NCBI GenBank assembly: GCA_949128115.1
Contig: OX421964.1
Span: 53,670,601-53,734,600, forward strand
DNA length: 64,000 nt
DNA from: Anaspis maculata
Lineage: Eukaryota; Arthropoda; Insecta; Coleoptera; Scraptiidae
Reading direction: 5' to 3'
This document shows, piece after piece, positions 31,953 to 44,800 of the stretch. A model generated the notes under the pieces. That model saw only the letters and a list, made by a program, of their open reading frames with translations. It had not been told where the DNA came from and made no database searches. The translations under genes and the position numbers were made by a program. Position 1 is the first letter of the stretch. The number at the start of each line of letters is the position of its first letter.

Positions 31953-32164
31953 AAGTCTACGGTTCTTCAAGAAAAAACATTGTTTATAAATTAATATAAA
32001 ACAGTTGATAATTTTTTCGTTTGTCAAAAAATGTCCCAGCAATGTCTTAGAAACTTTCCCAGTGTTTCAGGGCTAGGGCTATTCGGCTTCTAAAAAAAAA
32101 AGTGGGGTAATCCAAACAGAAACAAGGTGAACAAACATTCAATGGGATCCCATCAAAATCTCTT

Positions 32165-32329
32165 ATGGCAGATGAAACCACCGTGCACTTACTCTGCGAG
32201 TGCAAAGCACTGGCAGATAAAAGACTTACGCTGCTGGGAGGTGTGAAACTGACACCCGCAGACATCAGACGTAAGTCTCCCAAGGAAATCATCCGATTCG
32301 GTGAGGAGTTGGATTTCCTGGGACATTAA
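32165..32329 (+). pseudogene. Non-LTR retrotransposon C-terminal fragment
   Basis: The frame (54 codons to TAA) reads DETTVHLLCECKALADKRL, then LTPADIRRKSPKEIIRFGEE. The ET..HLLCEC.AL..R pattern is the conserved end of RNase-H-bearing non-LTR elements (Jockey/I-type). The following sequence to about 32420 (TAGGTCGCAGTGCAGAAAGG) looks like its 3' UTR and ends in CTACAATCTACAAAATC. Everything upstream, including the RT, is missing, so this is a severely 5'-truncated copy. Confidence 0.75.
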
Positions 32330-32429
32330 ATAGAAGCATGGTCACGCACAAAAGACCTTATAGGTCGCAGTGCAGAAAGGATCCTCCGAGACCAAACGAC
32401 CACCTCTAATCTACAATCTACAAAATCTC

Positions 32430-35260
32430 TTATCTTTTGAGATTCATTTTTGAGAGAGAAATATTGATCACCTGCGAATACAGCCATAAGCGCCTTACCG
32501 TTTGTAGAAGTGCACTAGAAACACGAAATTGTAAAATTGCGAATTGCCGACTGAAGCTCATCCACAACACGAAGTTCGCGCGACAGTTTTACGACCCTGT
32601 ACCATTCAGGTTTGGAACAAGCTCTACAAAGTACCAAGTACCTACTTCATAATAATTATGGTTATTTCAATGAACATGGCAAAAAAATAATAGATCCTGA
32701 TCCTGTACAGGACGTTAGCCAGTTTCAGTTCGTTTCCGATGGGTCGAGACTTGAACTTGAGACTGACTCCTTATTGTGTCCTTGAAGCCGTTGGGTTGTA
32801 CGGATGGACTATGGAGTCTTGGCCACTGAATGAGAAATTATATTCTTGTCGATTTCCTGTGCTTGATACACTACAATTTTGTAATTCGCGACTAGCGACC
32901 CGATTCCTTGATGTATGCACCAGTGTACCACCCCTCTAATTAATTCGCATCCTCTTCATTCCAAGGCCATCCTCTTGTCAAACAAAAGTGGCCTCCATGT
33001 CTCAACGCGTTCCTATGCCTATGCATTTTTCTCAACTCTCACAAGTGCAGAGTGTAGGTACATCTTGAGGGTAAAACGACCAACGAAACCAAGAGTAAAT
33101 TGTTTCTCAAGCGTCTCAACGAGAAACAAAAATCACGCGCGCCCCATACCGCTGACCGCTAATCACTCTTGCGGTTTTAAAACTCAACCACCTAGTAATT
33201 AGAGTCTGCAGCAGTCCTCTCTTCTCCATCGATAACACGCGGCCAGAAAACTCAGGCATTCTTCGTGCACAGTCGATCCACCGGGCGCCACAAAACCGCC
33301 TTCGGCAGGTGTACCGGCTCGCGAGATCCAACTCCCCAAGAAGTCCGTCGGTTAGTTAGCTGCAAGAACTGCTAGGCCGATGTTGCTATCCGCGACAGTG
33401 CATTGGTCTTTGAAATCATAACACGACAACGTGCCAAGTGTTTCTTTGCGGACACTTTTTTTGCGAGTGCTTGCCAAGTGGAATTACTTTTTGGGATTTA
33501 AATTTTGGTAAGCCATAAAAAAAAATTATTATTAAGGTTTCAAATACATCCCCGGTTTTTTTTTTTTTGGTAATAAGTAATTAACTGAAAAGCTACTTAT
33601 TGAGGCTATTATTTACAATCATGTGTTACGTACAATGCAATTAGTAAGCCACACACGACCGCACGTGCCAAGTGTTCCTTTGCGAACTTTTTGTTTTTGC
33701 CAAGTGAACTTCATTTGGTATACCTAACAGGTCCTCACTCATTTTAGAGTAACTTGTCCACACAAAAAAAAACCTAAATGACTTAGCTCGGGACCATTGT
33801 ACAGTACTTCATAAATATCGATATTTTTTGTATCTGAAAGTTTTTTAGTGTCAACTTTGAAAACTGTCGTAGCGATGCGATGGGTGCAACGGGATTCGTG
33901 ATTTATTGCACAATTACGATAACCATTTCAGCCTGAGGCCTTCAGACGAGAATACATCCCCAATTTTTCATTACTTTTCTAATTAAAAGCAATTTGTTGA
34001 GGAGATTAGTAGCACAGGTATCATCATAAAACCGCTATTAAAATAATAACAGTGATGACGCGCTGATTACAAATTATAATGCCTTGCTTCTCCGGTGTGC
34101 ATTTCCTGGATTCTCTACGCATTATGCCGAGAGAAGTGTTGCGAAAATGTGGATGAACGAGAGCAACAGAAAGTGCTACCTAATAAAATTGATTATCAAT
34201 TACGTGCAGTGCTTAGCTACTTCATTACTGGATACCTACCTACAGTGAGTGAGGCAACCGGAATGCATAAGAAATCCTGCAAAATGCAAAAGACCAATAT
34301 GTAATACCGTGAGATAACAACTAGAACTCTAGAAGAACATTTCCTGCTCACCATTTAAGGAAGAAGATTGACCGGATTCTAAAAACTTATAGATAAAGGA
34401 AGCGTCATGAGGTTCAAACATATTACACTCGTACTACCCAGTTTGTAGATCATAGAAATAACAGTAACACTTCTTTTTATGTATTCACGAAATGTCCGAT
34501 AAAATCTTGAAGTGCTTCAGGCAAATCCAACCAAATAATTAATCTAAGGATACAGTCACGTCTACAAAACTGTCAGTGTGTAGTGTGGGTAACAAGTAAA
34601 TAGTCTTCAAGTCTGGACAGAGAATGTGACCTCAAGATAATATGGGAGTACATATTTATGTTTCGCTAAAGGGCCATTTTTGAGAATACCAAAAACAAAG
34701 TTCAAGGTTTAGTATCTACTTTCAGTATCTACATCATACCTAACATCATAAGAATGCTGTCATATCAAGAGCATTTTTGCACCAATTAAAAAAAAATGAA
34801 TAATAACGCCCACGCTAGCACAAAGGTTGAGTTCCGAGCACTAGGTAGAGGTATATGTATCTTTAAGATATCTACTCAGCAACTTGAAATCTAATGCTGT
34901 TTCCGGAATATTTAGGTTTGAAGGTTCGAAAACAGTAAAAACACCTCAAAAACGCAAGAGAATGAAAATTGAAACTGAAGAAAACATTATATTGTGATGC
35001 ATGTATCACAACAGTACTATCTTCGTAATTTAAAAGAACCGTGGAACACACCTTAGTGAACAACTCGTTAAAATTCTCGAATTGAAATTTTCAGGCCTTC
35101 GAAAACTTTTTTTGGAGCTGTACTGAAAACTTCAAACTCAAAATATCTCTGAAAGTGAAATGTTTACTCGTATTAAAAATTTTAGTACGTCAGCTTGCTT
35201 CCTAACATTGAACGTAGGATTAGAAAAAATCTGTTGTGGCACCACAACACCTCCTGACTA
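32430..35260. other. No gene recognised
   Basis: Apart from the repeats listed, the stretch shows short chance frames only. I saw no exon with convincing splice sites. Confidence 0.45.
33425..33720 (+). repeat. Short direct repeats
   Basis: CGTGCCAAGTGTTTCTTTGCG (first 20 bases at 33430) recurs as CGTGCCAAGTGTTCCTTTGC near 33664, each followed by TTGCCAAGTG. The nature of the repeat is unknown. Confidence 0.55.
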
Positions 35261-35268
35261 GTATCCAG

Positions 35269-35814
35269 GGGTCCATATTCAGCAGTCCACGGCGAAATCA
35301 GCCCACAGCTCAAACGTCCCACCGGAAAAAGGTCCACGACGCATTTATCCCCGAGTTCTGCTACCGCGAAGAAATCCACTGTTCTGTTAAGACGATCCAC
35401 CGGAAAAAGGTCCACAACGCATTTATCCCCGAGTTCTGCTACCGCGAGGACATCCACTGCTAAAACAATCCACCGGAAAAAGGTCCACAACGCATTCATC
35501 CCCGAGTTCTGACACCGCGAAGATATCCACTGCTCAAACGTCCCACCGGAAAAAAGTCCACGACTCAATTATCCTCGGGGATTCGGGGATAATTGCGTGG
35601 TGGACTTTTTTCCGGTGGACCGTTTGAGCAGTGGATGTCTTTGCGGTGTCAGAATTCGAGGATAAATGCGTGGTGGACTTTTTTCCGGTGGATCGTTTTA
35701 GCAGCGGATGTCTTCGCGGTGGGAGAACTCGGAGATAAATGAGTCCTGGACTTTTTTCCGGTGGTATGTTTGAGCTGTGGACTGATTTCGCTGTGGACCG
35801 CTGAGTGGGCTCCC
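35269..35814. mobile_element. FB-like foldback: inverted arms made of 73-78-bp tandem units
   Basis: The left arm has CCACCGGAAAAA(G/A)GTCCAC units at 35319, 35397, 35470 and 35543. The right arm has the inverted unit at 35612, 35685 and 35758, all spaced 73-78 bp. The centre of symmetry is near 35585 (CAATTATCC / GGATAATTG). The outer ends GGGTCC...CAG.GTCCAC and GTGGAC.GCTGA...GGGCTCCC are inverted. The direct repeat GTATCCAG(G) flanks the element (35261-35269, 35815-35823), an 8-9-bp target duplication. Tandemly subrepeated inverted arms are the architecture of Drosophila FB/Galileo-type foldback elements. The in-frame repeated peptide AVAELGDKCVVDLFPV on the minus strand is a by-product of the units. 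Confidence 0.88.
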
Positions 35815-36458
35815 GTATCCAGGAACCGATTGAAATTTTTGTTCAAGACGGGTGAGAAGTTGGAATTTGATTGCGTCCTCATCCACAGTAAAACAAGTGA
35901 ATATGCTTTCACAGGCGTGTATCTTAATAGCGCAGTTTTTTAAAAAGGGCATCAGATTTTGAATGTGAAGAAAATTGGTCAAAGTATACCTGAATTGTAC
36001 AATGGCACCCCGTAAGGACAGCATTTTCCCATGTTAAAATCCCGTAAAAGAATTTCAGCACATGGTTTTATAATTTTCAAGTATGAGTGAAGCTAGAATA
36101 AAATAAAACAATTGAGGATGTAAAACATGTGATTACACACCTGACCAACCAAAAGAATGGGAAAAAATACACATTTTCTGACTTTGACGATTCATTTCTC
36201 AGAATGCAATCAAACATAATCGGTAGGATAATGATGGATTTTATTGTGTACAGTTTCAGCTTTAATTCGGTGTTTTTGTTTTTCAAAAATTACTTGTCGT
36301 TTAGGCTTTGGAAATGACAAACCGATAATTTGTAAAATCGAAGTTTTTCGAGAAGCGAGGGGGGCGAATACCGTGACGATTATCTCAGATAGTGTAGCGT
36401 TTGTGTGTCAGGGGGCGCTGCAGCTTTTTGGCTATCAGACAGAGCAAAATTATGAGTT

Positions 36459-36650
36459 CGATTAATGGGAGAGCAACGGCCTCGCTTTCAAAGGCGGAGG
36501 TCCAGGGTTCAAATTCGCACTCACTGGGCCGCGTTGCTCAGTACTGGGGCATCTACTATCGGGCGGTGATGCCCCGGGAAAAGGGATGAAACGAGAAAGC
36601 CATCGAAACAAAACCCCACTGATAAATCCCCTTCTGATTCAAGAATGTAG
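36459..36650 (+). repeat. tRNA-derived SINE (same family as 48189-48506), partial
   Basis: The head GGGAGAGCAACGGCCTCGCT with box-B-like GGGTTCAAATTC (near 36506) is followed by a body containing GTACTGGGGCATCTACTATC and GGGAAAAGGGATGAAACGAG. The SINE at 48 kb has the same body order (GTACCTTGGCGTGTACCACC, GGGAAAAGGGTGAAACGAGA). The 3' end is degraded, and no target duplication was found. Confidence 0.65.
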
Positions 36651-37390
36651 ATTCTACAGTACTTCGTTGTTATCGTCATTGTTATCGTTACTGAAAAAAA
36701 CCTTCTAATAACCAAATAGGCAACCAAGTAAATAGTTGATGTAGGGAAAAGAAATCAAAAAAGCGACTTACGAGCGGCTTAGCACCTAAAATCTGGAAAA
36801 TTACGATGATGGACAGAATCCACTGTATCATTAGGTAATCAGAAGTAAGTAAATGGTAGCAAGGTCCGCGAATCGCTGACCCGTCTAAAATAAATATATT
36901 CAAGTACCGTCAGGAACATTATATTAGGTACATGCATCACAATTTTTGTCATTAGTGTAATTTTTACACTCGGGTTTACACCTCGGCGGTAATCTTCACT
37001 TCTGCTTCGGGCCATAACTGTCATGGCGGGAAAATATTTCCGCCCTCAACAGAGATAAAGCGCTTTCCTACGACAACCGATGATAATGACGTTTTCTACA
37101 TGTTCTTGACTTGACTGGGTCAAAATTGAAGTGGACACCCCGAAATTTTACCGCTGTGAAAATATGCCATTGATGCATTTTGAACTATTCTGGGCCATCT
37201 AACATGTAATGCAATGCCACTGCATGCTTGAGTTGCCATGGTCCCACAAGAGGTCTAGGTCCTCACCACTTCTGAGGTCATCTAAATCATTATTGCGTTT
37301 TTGGTTACCTACAGTCAATCGGAGATGAAAAAACTGGCCCAAAGGGTGATTTTCGTGTTAGTGAGAGCGCCAGCTAGACGATACCTAAAG

Positions 37391-37554
37391 GCCGATCTAT
37401 GAAATTACGCAACGCAACCGCAGCCGCAACGCAGGTTTTTGATTGGCTCGCAAGCTTTTCGCGTCGTTACGATAGCTTTGCGAATACCTTGCGAGCCAAT
37501 CAGAAACGTTGCGCTCTGCGTTGCGGCTGCGTTGCGAATTTTCATAGAGCGGGC
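37391..37554. mobile_element. 164-bp MITE rich in GCAACGC repeats
   Basis: The arms GATCTATGAAATTACGCAAC and GCGAATTTTCATAGAGCGGG are inverted. The inner arms TTGATTGGCTCGCAAG and CTTGCGAGCCAATCA pair as well. CGCAACGC-type hexamers recur throughout. No target duplication was resolved. Confidence 0.75.
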
Positions 37555-39897
37555 ATAATGGAAATTTGATAACATGCCAGGCTGCAATGGCGATAACTGA
37601 CATTATAAAAGCTAATTGCCAAAAGTGACAATCTATAGATCCGTCAAGTTCACAGACCACTCGGATTTAGAACATGCTTGATCGCTAAATACACAAGGTG
37701 TTTCCTGCAGAGTGATGAAGTGTTATATTATTATAATCCAATTAAAAATGACTTGCACCTCGTCATTCGATCATCAAGCAAGATAAACTAAGTAGAACAA
37801 CTTCGCTCTTTTTAGAACCGTGCTCAAAATTACAGATCGCTATAGGTATATTTACTGCTTTACCTAACCTTTCCAGGTAGCTACTTGGCGAACCAGAACA
37901 TATCACAGCCTTCAATTAGTATACATGTTTGAATTACTCGAATTTAATCATTCATACGTCTGAAAGAGTGAAAGAACAATTTGCTTACTCTAATTCACTC
38001 GCAGTAAAGGTCACACGACTTAATAAGTCAATATTTATGCGGTCGACACCCGAATATTGGCTAATTCGGTTGTATAATCACATAGCAAACACATGTACAG
38101 ATGGGTGTAAAAATATATAAATCATATCAAAACGTTGCATCAATCGAACGTATAAACTTTCACTGTCTAATCCACAGGTTCCAAAAGAAAAGGTTAATCC
38201 GGTCTCAGTCCCAAACATTCAAGTCATTCAATAAAATCAAATGGAACTTCTTCACTGATGATGATTAAGATAATAATAATTATTATACGTGCAGAGACGC
38301 GATTATGTCAAGGCAAACGAATTTTACCATACATCTTGTAACCTGTCAAAATTGTATCCGCATACTTCGACATTTAATGGCACCTGGTACCTGTATGCTC
38401 ACGATTTCTGCTCCTCATTGAACTTCTGGAGTTTAATTGGATGCGGTAGTTTTTATGTCTAGCACAGGTTCGATTATCCTGGTACATCCTGTGTCACACA
38501 ACGTTCCAATGTCAATATCAATTAATCCTGAAATTGCTAGGACGTATAAACTATCAACGATTGGAGATTTTATCCATCAGGTGCTTGTTTGGGAGATGCA
38601 TCGCTCGATTTAATTTCACGTGGTCTTTAGCACGTAATGAGGCATGAAGCGTTTCTCTGTCACCTCACCATAATGAGAAAATAACATCTTTTCTCTTCCA
38701 TGGCCTGTACGTCTATTACATACTCCATCATCCTAATGATATTATATAACAGAATACCTGTGTATTAATCTAGAGGATAATATAGCGTCGCATAAACAAA
38801 GACTATTGCATGATGAAGCTATTACAAATACTTTCTTCAAAGTCTTGATAATTACCGTTGTCAACGGTAGCGGTAGGTAATTATAATTAAATAAATACAA
38901 ACTTCAACAGTTTCTGTTAAGAGTTGGTTTGTTGAGCCAAGTTAGTTCTTAGTTATCAAATAGATAAATCTCTCATCAGCATAGCTTCGCGACCTGCTTG
39001 GCCAGAATTCATTACCGAAATACTTCAAGCACTTCTTGTTATACATACAACAAACAAGATTGAAAACAAGAACTCACTCGAAATTCTAAACAAAATCAAG
39101 CATCCCTTTCGCTTCAGCAACATTCATGCATCGTTTCTAAAAACGCCCTCTTAATTGTCTCAGACTTCCTGCATTGCATTCCCATCTTACAGTAATGCCA
39201 TGTCAGTGTCCGAATTTCGAGATTGACATTTTCGATATTTTCAAATGTGGTTACTCCAGTGATATTGAAAGTACCTATGTCTGAAGTTAAATACTGCCCC
39301 CGTTTAACTTGCTCATGATAGTACTACACTCTATGGTACTACTAACCTTCTTTTTCGATGTGTCAAGACTACAGCCCTTTTTATCCCACCCTGTACAAAC
39401 TTCGCTGTTGAATTTGGCTGACACACCCATGGCACCATGACTCGCTTCCGTACAACAGAGTCAGCAGCTACATCCTATATTTCACTCAGCATCAACAACA
39501 CACTCATATAAGTACACAATTACTTTGGCTTACATACTCCAATTTTTATTCTTTTCAAGACATGACAACAAAGGCTCTTGCCATCATTCTCCATTGCTGA
39601 AGCTCTTCATAAAGTCTTTCATCAAAACTGAACATTCTACCAAAGTAAACAAACTCCTGCTTTTATTTTTTCACCAGTGCTGCCCAAAATTATCAGCCAG
39701 GCATGCATCTACTTCTGCGTGCGTCTGCGAGTGACTTGTTAAGATTATCACTGGTGATTATTCCACCTGAGATCAACATGCCCGTGGTACATGCGACGTT
39801 TTATATAACAATGGCCCCGGACTGATCCTCTTTCTTCAGTGGAATTCCAATAAACTGTTGAACATTTGGCGCTAAATTGGAGTCAATTCTTTCCTAG
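37555..39897. other. No gene recognised
   Basis: AT-rich, with stop-dense frames on both strands. No repeat boundaries were seen. Confidence 0.45.
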
Positions 39898-39899
39898 TA

Positions 39900-41352
39900 G
39901 TTGCAGCGGTACGCTAGCAAAATGACCCTGATTCTGCATTTTATGATACTGCAATGAAATTTGGCATATGCAAACTACGTAGAATTTCAAGTGATTTGAC
40001 TTGCAGCACTCAAAAATTTGTCCATTGGGGGGCGACTGGGGGCCCCTCCAAATTTCAAGATGTCAGAGTTTTTACCATGCACCATTCAGTACCGCCCTAT
40101 CCACCGTACAGGACCTAAACAACTTTGTTCTTGACCATCATAACATTTTTTGTCATATCAATTCCATTCTTCTTACAGAAAAAAATTATTTCTTTGTCTG
40201 GTCAACAAGTCGAGAAATATGAATTTTTTGGACCACAAATAGATAGTTGAGTCGTTTTTGTGTGATCATCGATAAATCCGCATCCCCTTGATTCATTTAT
40301 GGAAACAAAAGTTTTACTGTTCTATTCTTTAACGAAGGGGTGACCTCAACTTACCATTATTTTCAACATCACCTATTTCAATGTTTTATCCCTAAAAATA
40401 TGATTATTATTGTACTAATATATAGCTTGAAGTTTTCTTCAACGGTGTGGATGATGAAACGGCCTCAGATTTCACCTGGAAGCGGTGCATAACAATTTTT
40501 CTGCAAGGCCGTCAAATTTGGCATTTTTGATTTTCTACCGGGAGCGGCTAAAATGTCAATACACACCACTCTGCCCAAGAGCACCGGTTGCGGTACTTCC
40601 GCACCAACTCTCATTTCAGTATCACAAAATGCAAAATTGTTAGGCGTGAATATTGTTTTCCGCTAGAGCAAACCGGTGCTCTTGGGCGGAGTGGTGTGTA
40701 TTGACATTTTGTCCGCTCCCGCTAGAAAATCAAAAATGCCAAATTTGACGGCCTTGCAGAAAAATGATTATGTACGGCTTCCAGGTGGAATCTGAGGCAG
40801 TTTCATCATCCACATCGTTAAAGAGAACTTCAAGCTGTATATTAGTATAACAATAATCATACTTACCGGGGTAAAACATTGAAAAAGATAATGTTGAAAA
40901 TAATGGTAAGTTGAAGTCACTCCTTTGTTGAAAAATAGCACTGCAAAAGTTTTCTCCTCATAAATGAATCAAGGAGATGCGGATTTATCGATGATTGCAC
41001 AAAAACTACTTAACAATGTATTGCTGGTCCAAAAAAAAAATTATTTTTCCATTTGTTGACCAGGCAAAGAAATTATTTTTTTTCTATAAGAAGAATGAAA
41101 TTGACATGACGAAAAATGTTATGATGGTCAAGAACAAAGTTGTTTAGGTCCTGTACGGTAGATAGGGCGGTACTGAATGGCGCATGGGAAAAATTCAGAC
41201 ATCTTGAAATTTTGAGGGGCCCCCAGTCGCCCCCTAATGGACAAATTTTTGAGTGCTGCGGGTCAAATCACTTGAAATTTTATGTAGTTTGCATATGCCA
41301 AATTTCATTGCAGTATCACAAAATGCAGAATCAAAAAGCGTACCGCTGCAAC
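39900..41352. mobile_element. 1453-bp palindromic foldback element, about 690-bp arms, TA target
   Basis: The arms 39900-40589 and 40670-41352 are complementary over their full length, starting GTTGCAGCGGTACGCT outside and meeting at GCACCGGTT / AACCGGTGC. TA flanks both ends (39898-39899, 41353-41354). The 81-bp centre contains TTTCAGTATCACAAAATGCA, a third copy of the subterminal sequence, so the element carries a fragment of its own end. The arms differ by scattered substitutions, meaning they are diverging. No frame longer than 93 codons and no transposase were seen. Confidence 0.9.
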
Positions 41353-41354
41353 TA

Positions 41355-43088
41355 TAGATTATGTGTGCCCAATATGGGCGTCGCTTTCTCCGGAATAAGT
41401 TCAAGAAAAATCCAATTCTAATAACTTATGAATTGATGAAGCGTGCGAATTGGGCACCTATAAAATCTGATATAATACCGACGATTCTCGAAAAGAGAGA
41501 GAAAGTTAATTAGAATTAAAAAAATAATTTCCAACGGAAACGAGACTAGACAAACTGGTGTTTTAGCGCTTTTATTAGCACTCATAAATTATTGTAATAG
41601 CGATTGGTTTTTTTAATAAACACCATAGAAGGGTTAGCCGTAAAATGTAAGGTTATGCAGTTATTCACTCCTAATTAATTATTTTTCATCATTTTTTCTC
41701 AACAAGAATATTACAAAATTCCTAACTAAACAACTGTTTTTAATGCGCGTTAATGACTCCATACGAGTCATTTCTGCATTATTACATTTAGGTACCTAAT
41801 GAACTCAGTCATCGATAAAACTACTTTAATACTCCATTAAATTTTCGCAAGGCCCCAATTTTATTAATCTGGGATACACGAGAGTCAAGAGTGAATGTTG
41901 GGTAAAAGGTCAGAATCTGGATAAACCTATGAATTCTTTCTGTGAATAACTGCTACGTTTACCGTTCAGTGTGACAAAATGTTGGAAGGCCATTTATAAG
42001 AAAAATGGATATAAACAAAAATACAGGTTTGGATGATTGCACAAGGTGTATCATTTGAAACATGCAGATCCGAAATAATATACTAGGCAGGTAAGGATAG
42101 GTATATTTATTAGGTAAACAATAGTCATTACGTTACCCAAATGGGCGGTTCAAAACGCCTCCGTGTAACCGCCAAACGGCCTACTTGCATTGCAGTTTCA
42201 AAAAAATCATTTAAACAGAAACCATTACTTTACATATCCCGAGGACATGATATCATGTTTCCTAATAAATGAAAGCACAGTCGTTTCGACAAAAACTAGA
42301 TTTGTTGGGAAAGGAATTCTCGGGCAAAGGAAAAACCTTATAAAAGACGACGTTCCCTATCACAATAATTAATGATCGTAATCTTTTTTTTCCAATCGTT
42401 CAAGAACAGTGTGAGACTTTTTGGAACTAAAGTGGGTCGTTGATGGTAATTTCGGAACCGATGGACCGTGCATACAAAATACTTATTGTAGGTTAAACGA
42501 CCGGAGTGAAGGACTCTCGGAGGAAATTCTCGACATTGTCGAGAGTCTTTTCTGCTTTCGAGGTGCGCGCGTTAATTAAAAAGAGATTTAATTCGAAAAT
42601 TCTGCACAGTTCCGAGAAAGTGTTGAAAATGTGATGCGCGCGGGAGATGGCGATTGGGGACATTGCGGTAAACTTTTATTGTCACACAGGTTCGGACTTA
42701 GATTAACCTTGAAATTATTAAATTCTTATTCCATGACAAATACCATTTGAAAGCTGGGTCTGAAGCTGAAGTCCGAACTGAAGCTGACGCATGACGTCCC
42801 TTTGTGATACAAAACAAACGATATATTCAGACAACTGCGGGTCTGGCAGAAAGGACTTTACACTTTCTTTCTTGAATTACAAGAAAACCAATTAAGTTAT
42901 TGCAATGATTTTTTCTTCATGTGAAATGTTATCAACTGCTGCTGGCCAACCGACCAACAAATCAGGACATGCACATGAGTTATGGAAACTGTGAGAAACT
43001 GCAGAGTATGTGTCATCATCCCTTAGAGCTAGCTATAGATAAAAAGGAGTGTTAAAAGTGCCAGAATATTCATGCATGCCCTTTGTAA
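41355..43088. other. No gene recognised
   Basis: AT-rich. A small hairpin GACTCTCG/CGAGAGTC lies at about 42512-42548. Nothing else is supported. Confidence 0.45.
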
Positions 43089-43090
43089 TA

Positions 43091-43520
43091 CAGGCTGTCT
43101 CAAAACTCGCGCCCCAGAGAACACTGGCATGTGCCGACGACAATAGGTTCCCAGAAAACGAAAGAATTTTTTTTATTGCTGCTTGCATAAAGGAGTCATG
43201 AGTCTTTTGAATTCACCAATTCCGGAGGGTCAATTCGAGGTAAATTTGGAAAATTTAACCAGTTGCTAAGTTTCAAAAGTAATACCAGCTGCCTGTTATT
43301 TTGCAATAAATGTTTAGCTCACTGTTGATAAAAGGAAACCTAGCAACTTGAAATTGAGGTAACACAACTCAATAAAGGTGCAGGTCTCTGATTGGTAAAC
43401 TCAACCTTGTCTTTTCTCGAATACTATTTGAGGTAGATTTTTTTTCCCTCGGTATTACACATTCGACTGCCGTCTAGTGTTGCCTCATTTTCTCTGGGGC
43501 GCGAGTTTTGAGACACTCTG
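43091..43520. mobile_element. 430-bp mariner-like MITE, TA target
   Basis: The ends CAGGCTGTCTCAAAACTCGC and the inverted GCGAGTTTTGAGACACTCTG (34-bp TIR, few mismatches) lie between TA dinucleotides (43089-43090, 43521-43522). CAGG-TGTCTCAAAA is a common Tc1/mariner terminus. The interior is non-coding. Confidence 0.88.
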
Positions 43521-43805
43521 TATATTTCAAGGGATGAATAATAAGACAAATTTATGTGTCCTTCAAGATTTGTAGAAAACTCCGAATCACTGTCTCACCA
43601 GGAAGATCTGGTGTGTTGAAGTTGATCAAAAAAGTAAGGTCTGACAGTCGGAAGGACGCAACAGGAAGTTGTATTAACGATGCTGGTTCTTCCGTGTAGC
43701 TCACGTGACTACATCACATGACTCTCGTATAGTGACGAATACCAGCCAAAGTTAATCTCATTATCTCACAATATCCTTCAATAATTGTAGTATCCCTGGT
43801 TGCAG

Positions 43806-43950
43806 TGGTCCGAACGGGACCTTGGGGCGGCGTCGGCGTTATGCCGAAGTTGAATTCGATCGGACTGAGTGCAACGTCGACGTACCCAGTGTGCTGGTAA
43901 ACGACTCCGCTTACTCACATTGTGTTGAACTCGGCGCAAACGTCGAAGAG
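43806..43950 (+). CDS. Candidate orphan coding exon, unidentified
   Basis: A 145-bp, clearly GC-rich island in AT-rich DNA, preceded by the acceptor-like TATCCCTGGTTGCAG and followed by GAG|GTCAGC. In the frame after the first base it reads GPNGTLGRRRRYAEVEFDRT, then ECNVDVPSVLVNDSAYSHCV and ELGANVEE, with synonymous-looking GC-rich third positions. There is no Met and no stop inside. I do not recognise the protein, and no partner exon was found within several kilobases. A gene fragment or chance open stretch is possible. Confidence 0.35.
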
Positions 43951-44556
43951 GTCAGCCAATGAACCAGTCTTGACACTCGATTACTTTCGCCCTAACATGC
44001 ATGGAGAGTTTTTCTGGGTCCGGAGGTATTTTGGAACTTTGGTACCAGTGGTTGGACTTTAGTACAATTCTATTCTTAAGTACATAGATATCTGAAAGTA
44101 ATCTCTTCCAAGCTAAAGCTAAATACCCCAACCCGTTTATTAAAATATTCATGAAAAACCATAGCGAAAAATCAAAGCTTCGAAGAGCTGTATCCCTTAC
44201 GGAACGGAGTTTCTAGAAACCAACTTGACAGAGCTGACCAGTTCTTGACCGTCAGTGACTGAGGTCTGGTCAGATGAGGTTGATCAAAGGATGCGCACTT
44301 GGAACCAGTCAGACGATAGTACACGGTGTTTCAGTGATGGTATTCAAGGTAGACTCCCCATCAAAAATAATGTCTAAAAATGTATACGACCCATGCCTGA
44401 AGGTGCTTCGTTTCAGAGATACAGGTTGTTTAAATTGATATTTTGAAATTGTTTTTTTTGCCATAGTTTTTGAACCACTTGATCGCCTTGCCCAAAATTC
44501 CACACACATTGTGTGTAAATACTTTGCTATAAAGTGATAATAATAATTTTCTCTAA

Positions 44557-44645
44557 AACAGCACAGTGGCGTAGATATAGAGTGTGGGCATTTTTTTCCC
44601 AATTACTCAAATCCAGTCCTCAAGTATCTACACCACTGTGCTGTT
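44557..44645. mobile_element. 89-bp hairpin MITE
   Basis: AACAGCACAGTGGCGTAGAT and ATCTACACCACTGTGCTGTT form 20-bp inverted ends with one mismatch and a 49-bp centre. CAGTGGCGTAGAT resembles hAT-type MITE ends, but no 8-bp duplication is seen. Confidence 0.7.
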
Positions 44646-44654
44646 CCAAAGATA

Positions 44655-44800
44655 ATAGGTGCTTTCCTTTTACAACTTAAACTAAGTATACTGACTTAAG
44701 TTGTTAGTGGTATCTCACTTTCGCGCATGTGATTTCTCGCTTTTTCTCTCTCTAACTTAGATCAGATCAGTTAGTTTTGTGGTGAAAGAAAAGCACCTAT
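44655..44800. mobile_element. 146-bp MITE, TA target
   Basis: The inverted ends ATAGGTGCTTTCCTTTTAC / GAAAGAAAAGCACCTAT are flanked by TA (44653-44654, 44801-44802). It lies 8 bp from the preceding hairpin MITE. Confidence 0.75.

Noticed and set aside
35182..35568. Repeat protein with AVAELGDKCVVDLFPV units
   Set aside because: The 73-78-bp DNA unit is not always a multiple of three, and the frame crosses the boundary of a foldback element.
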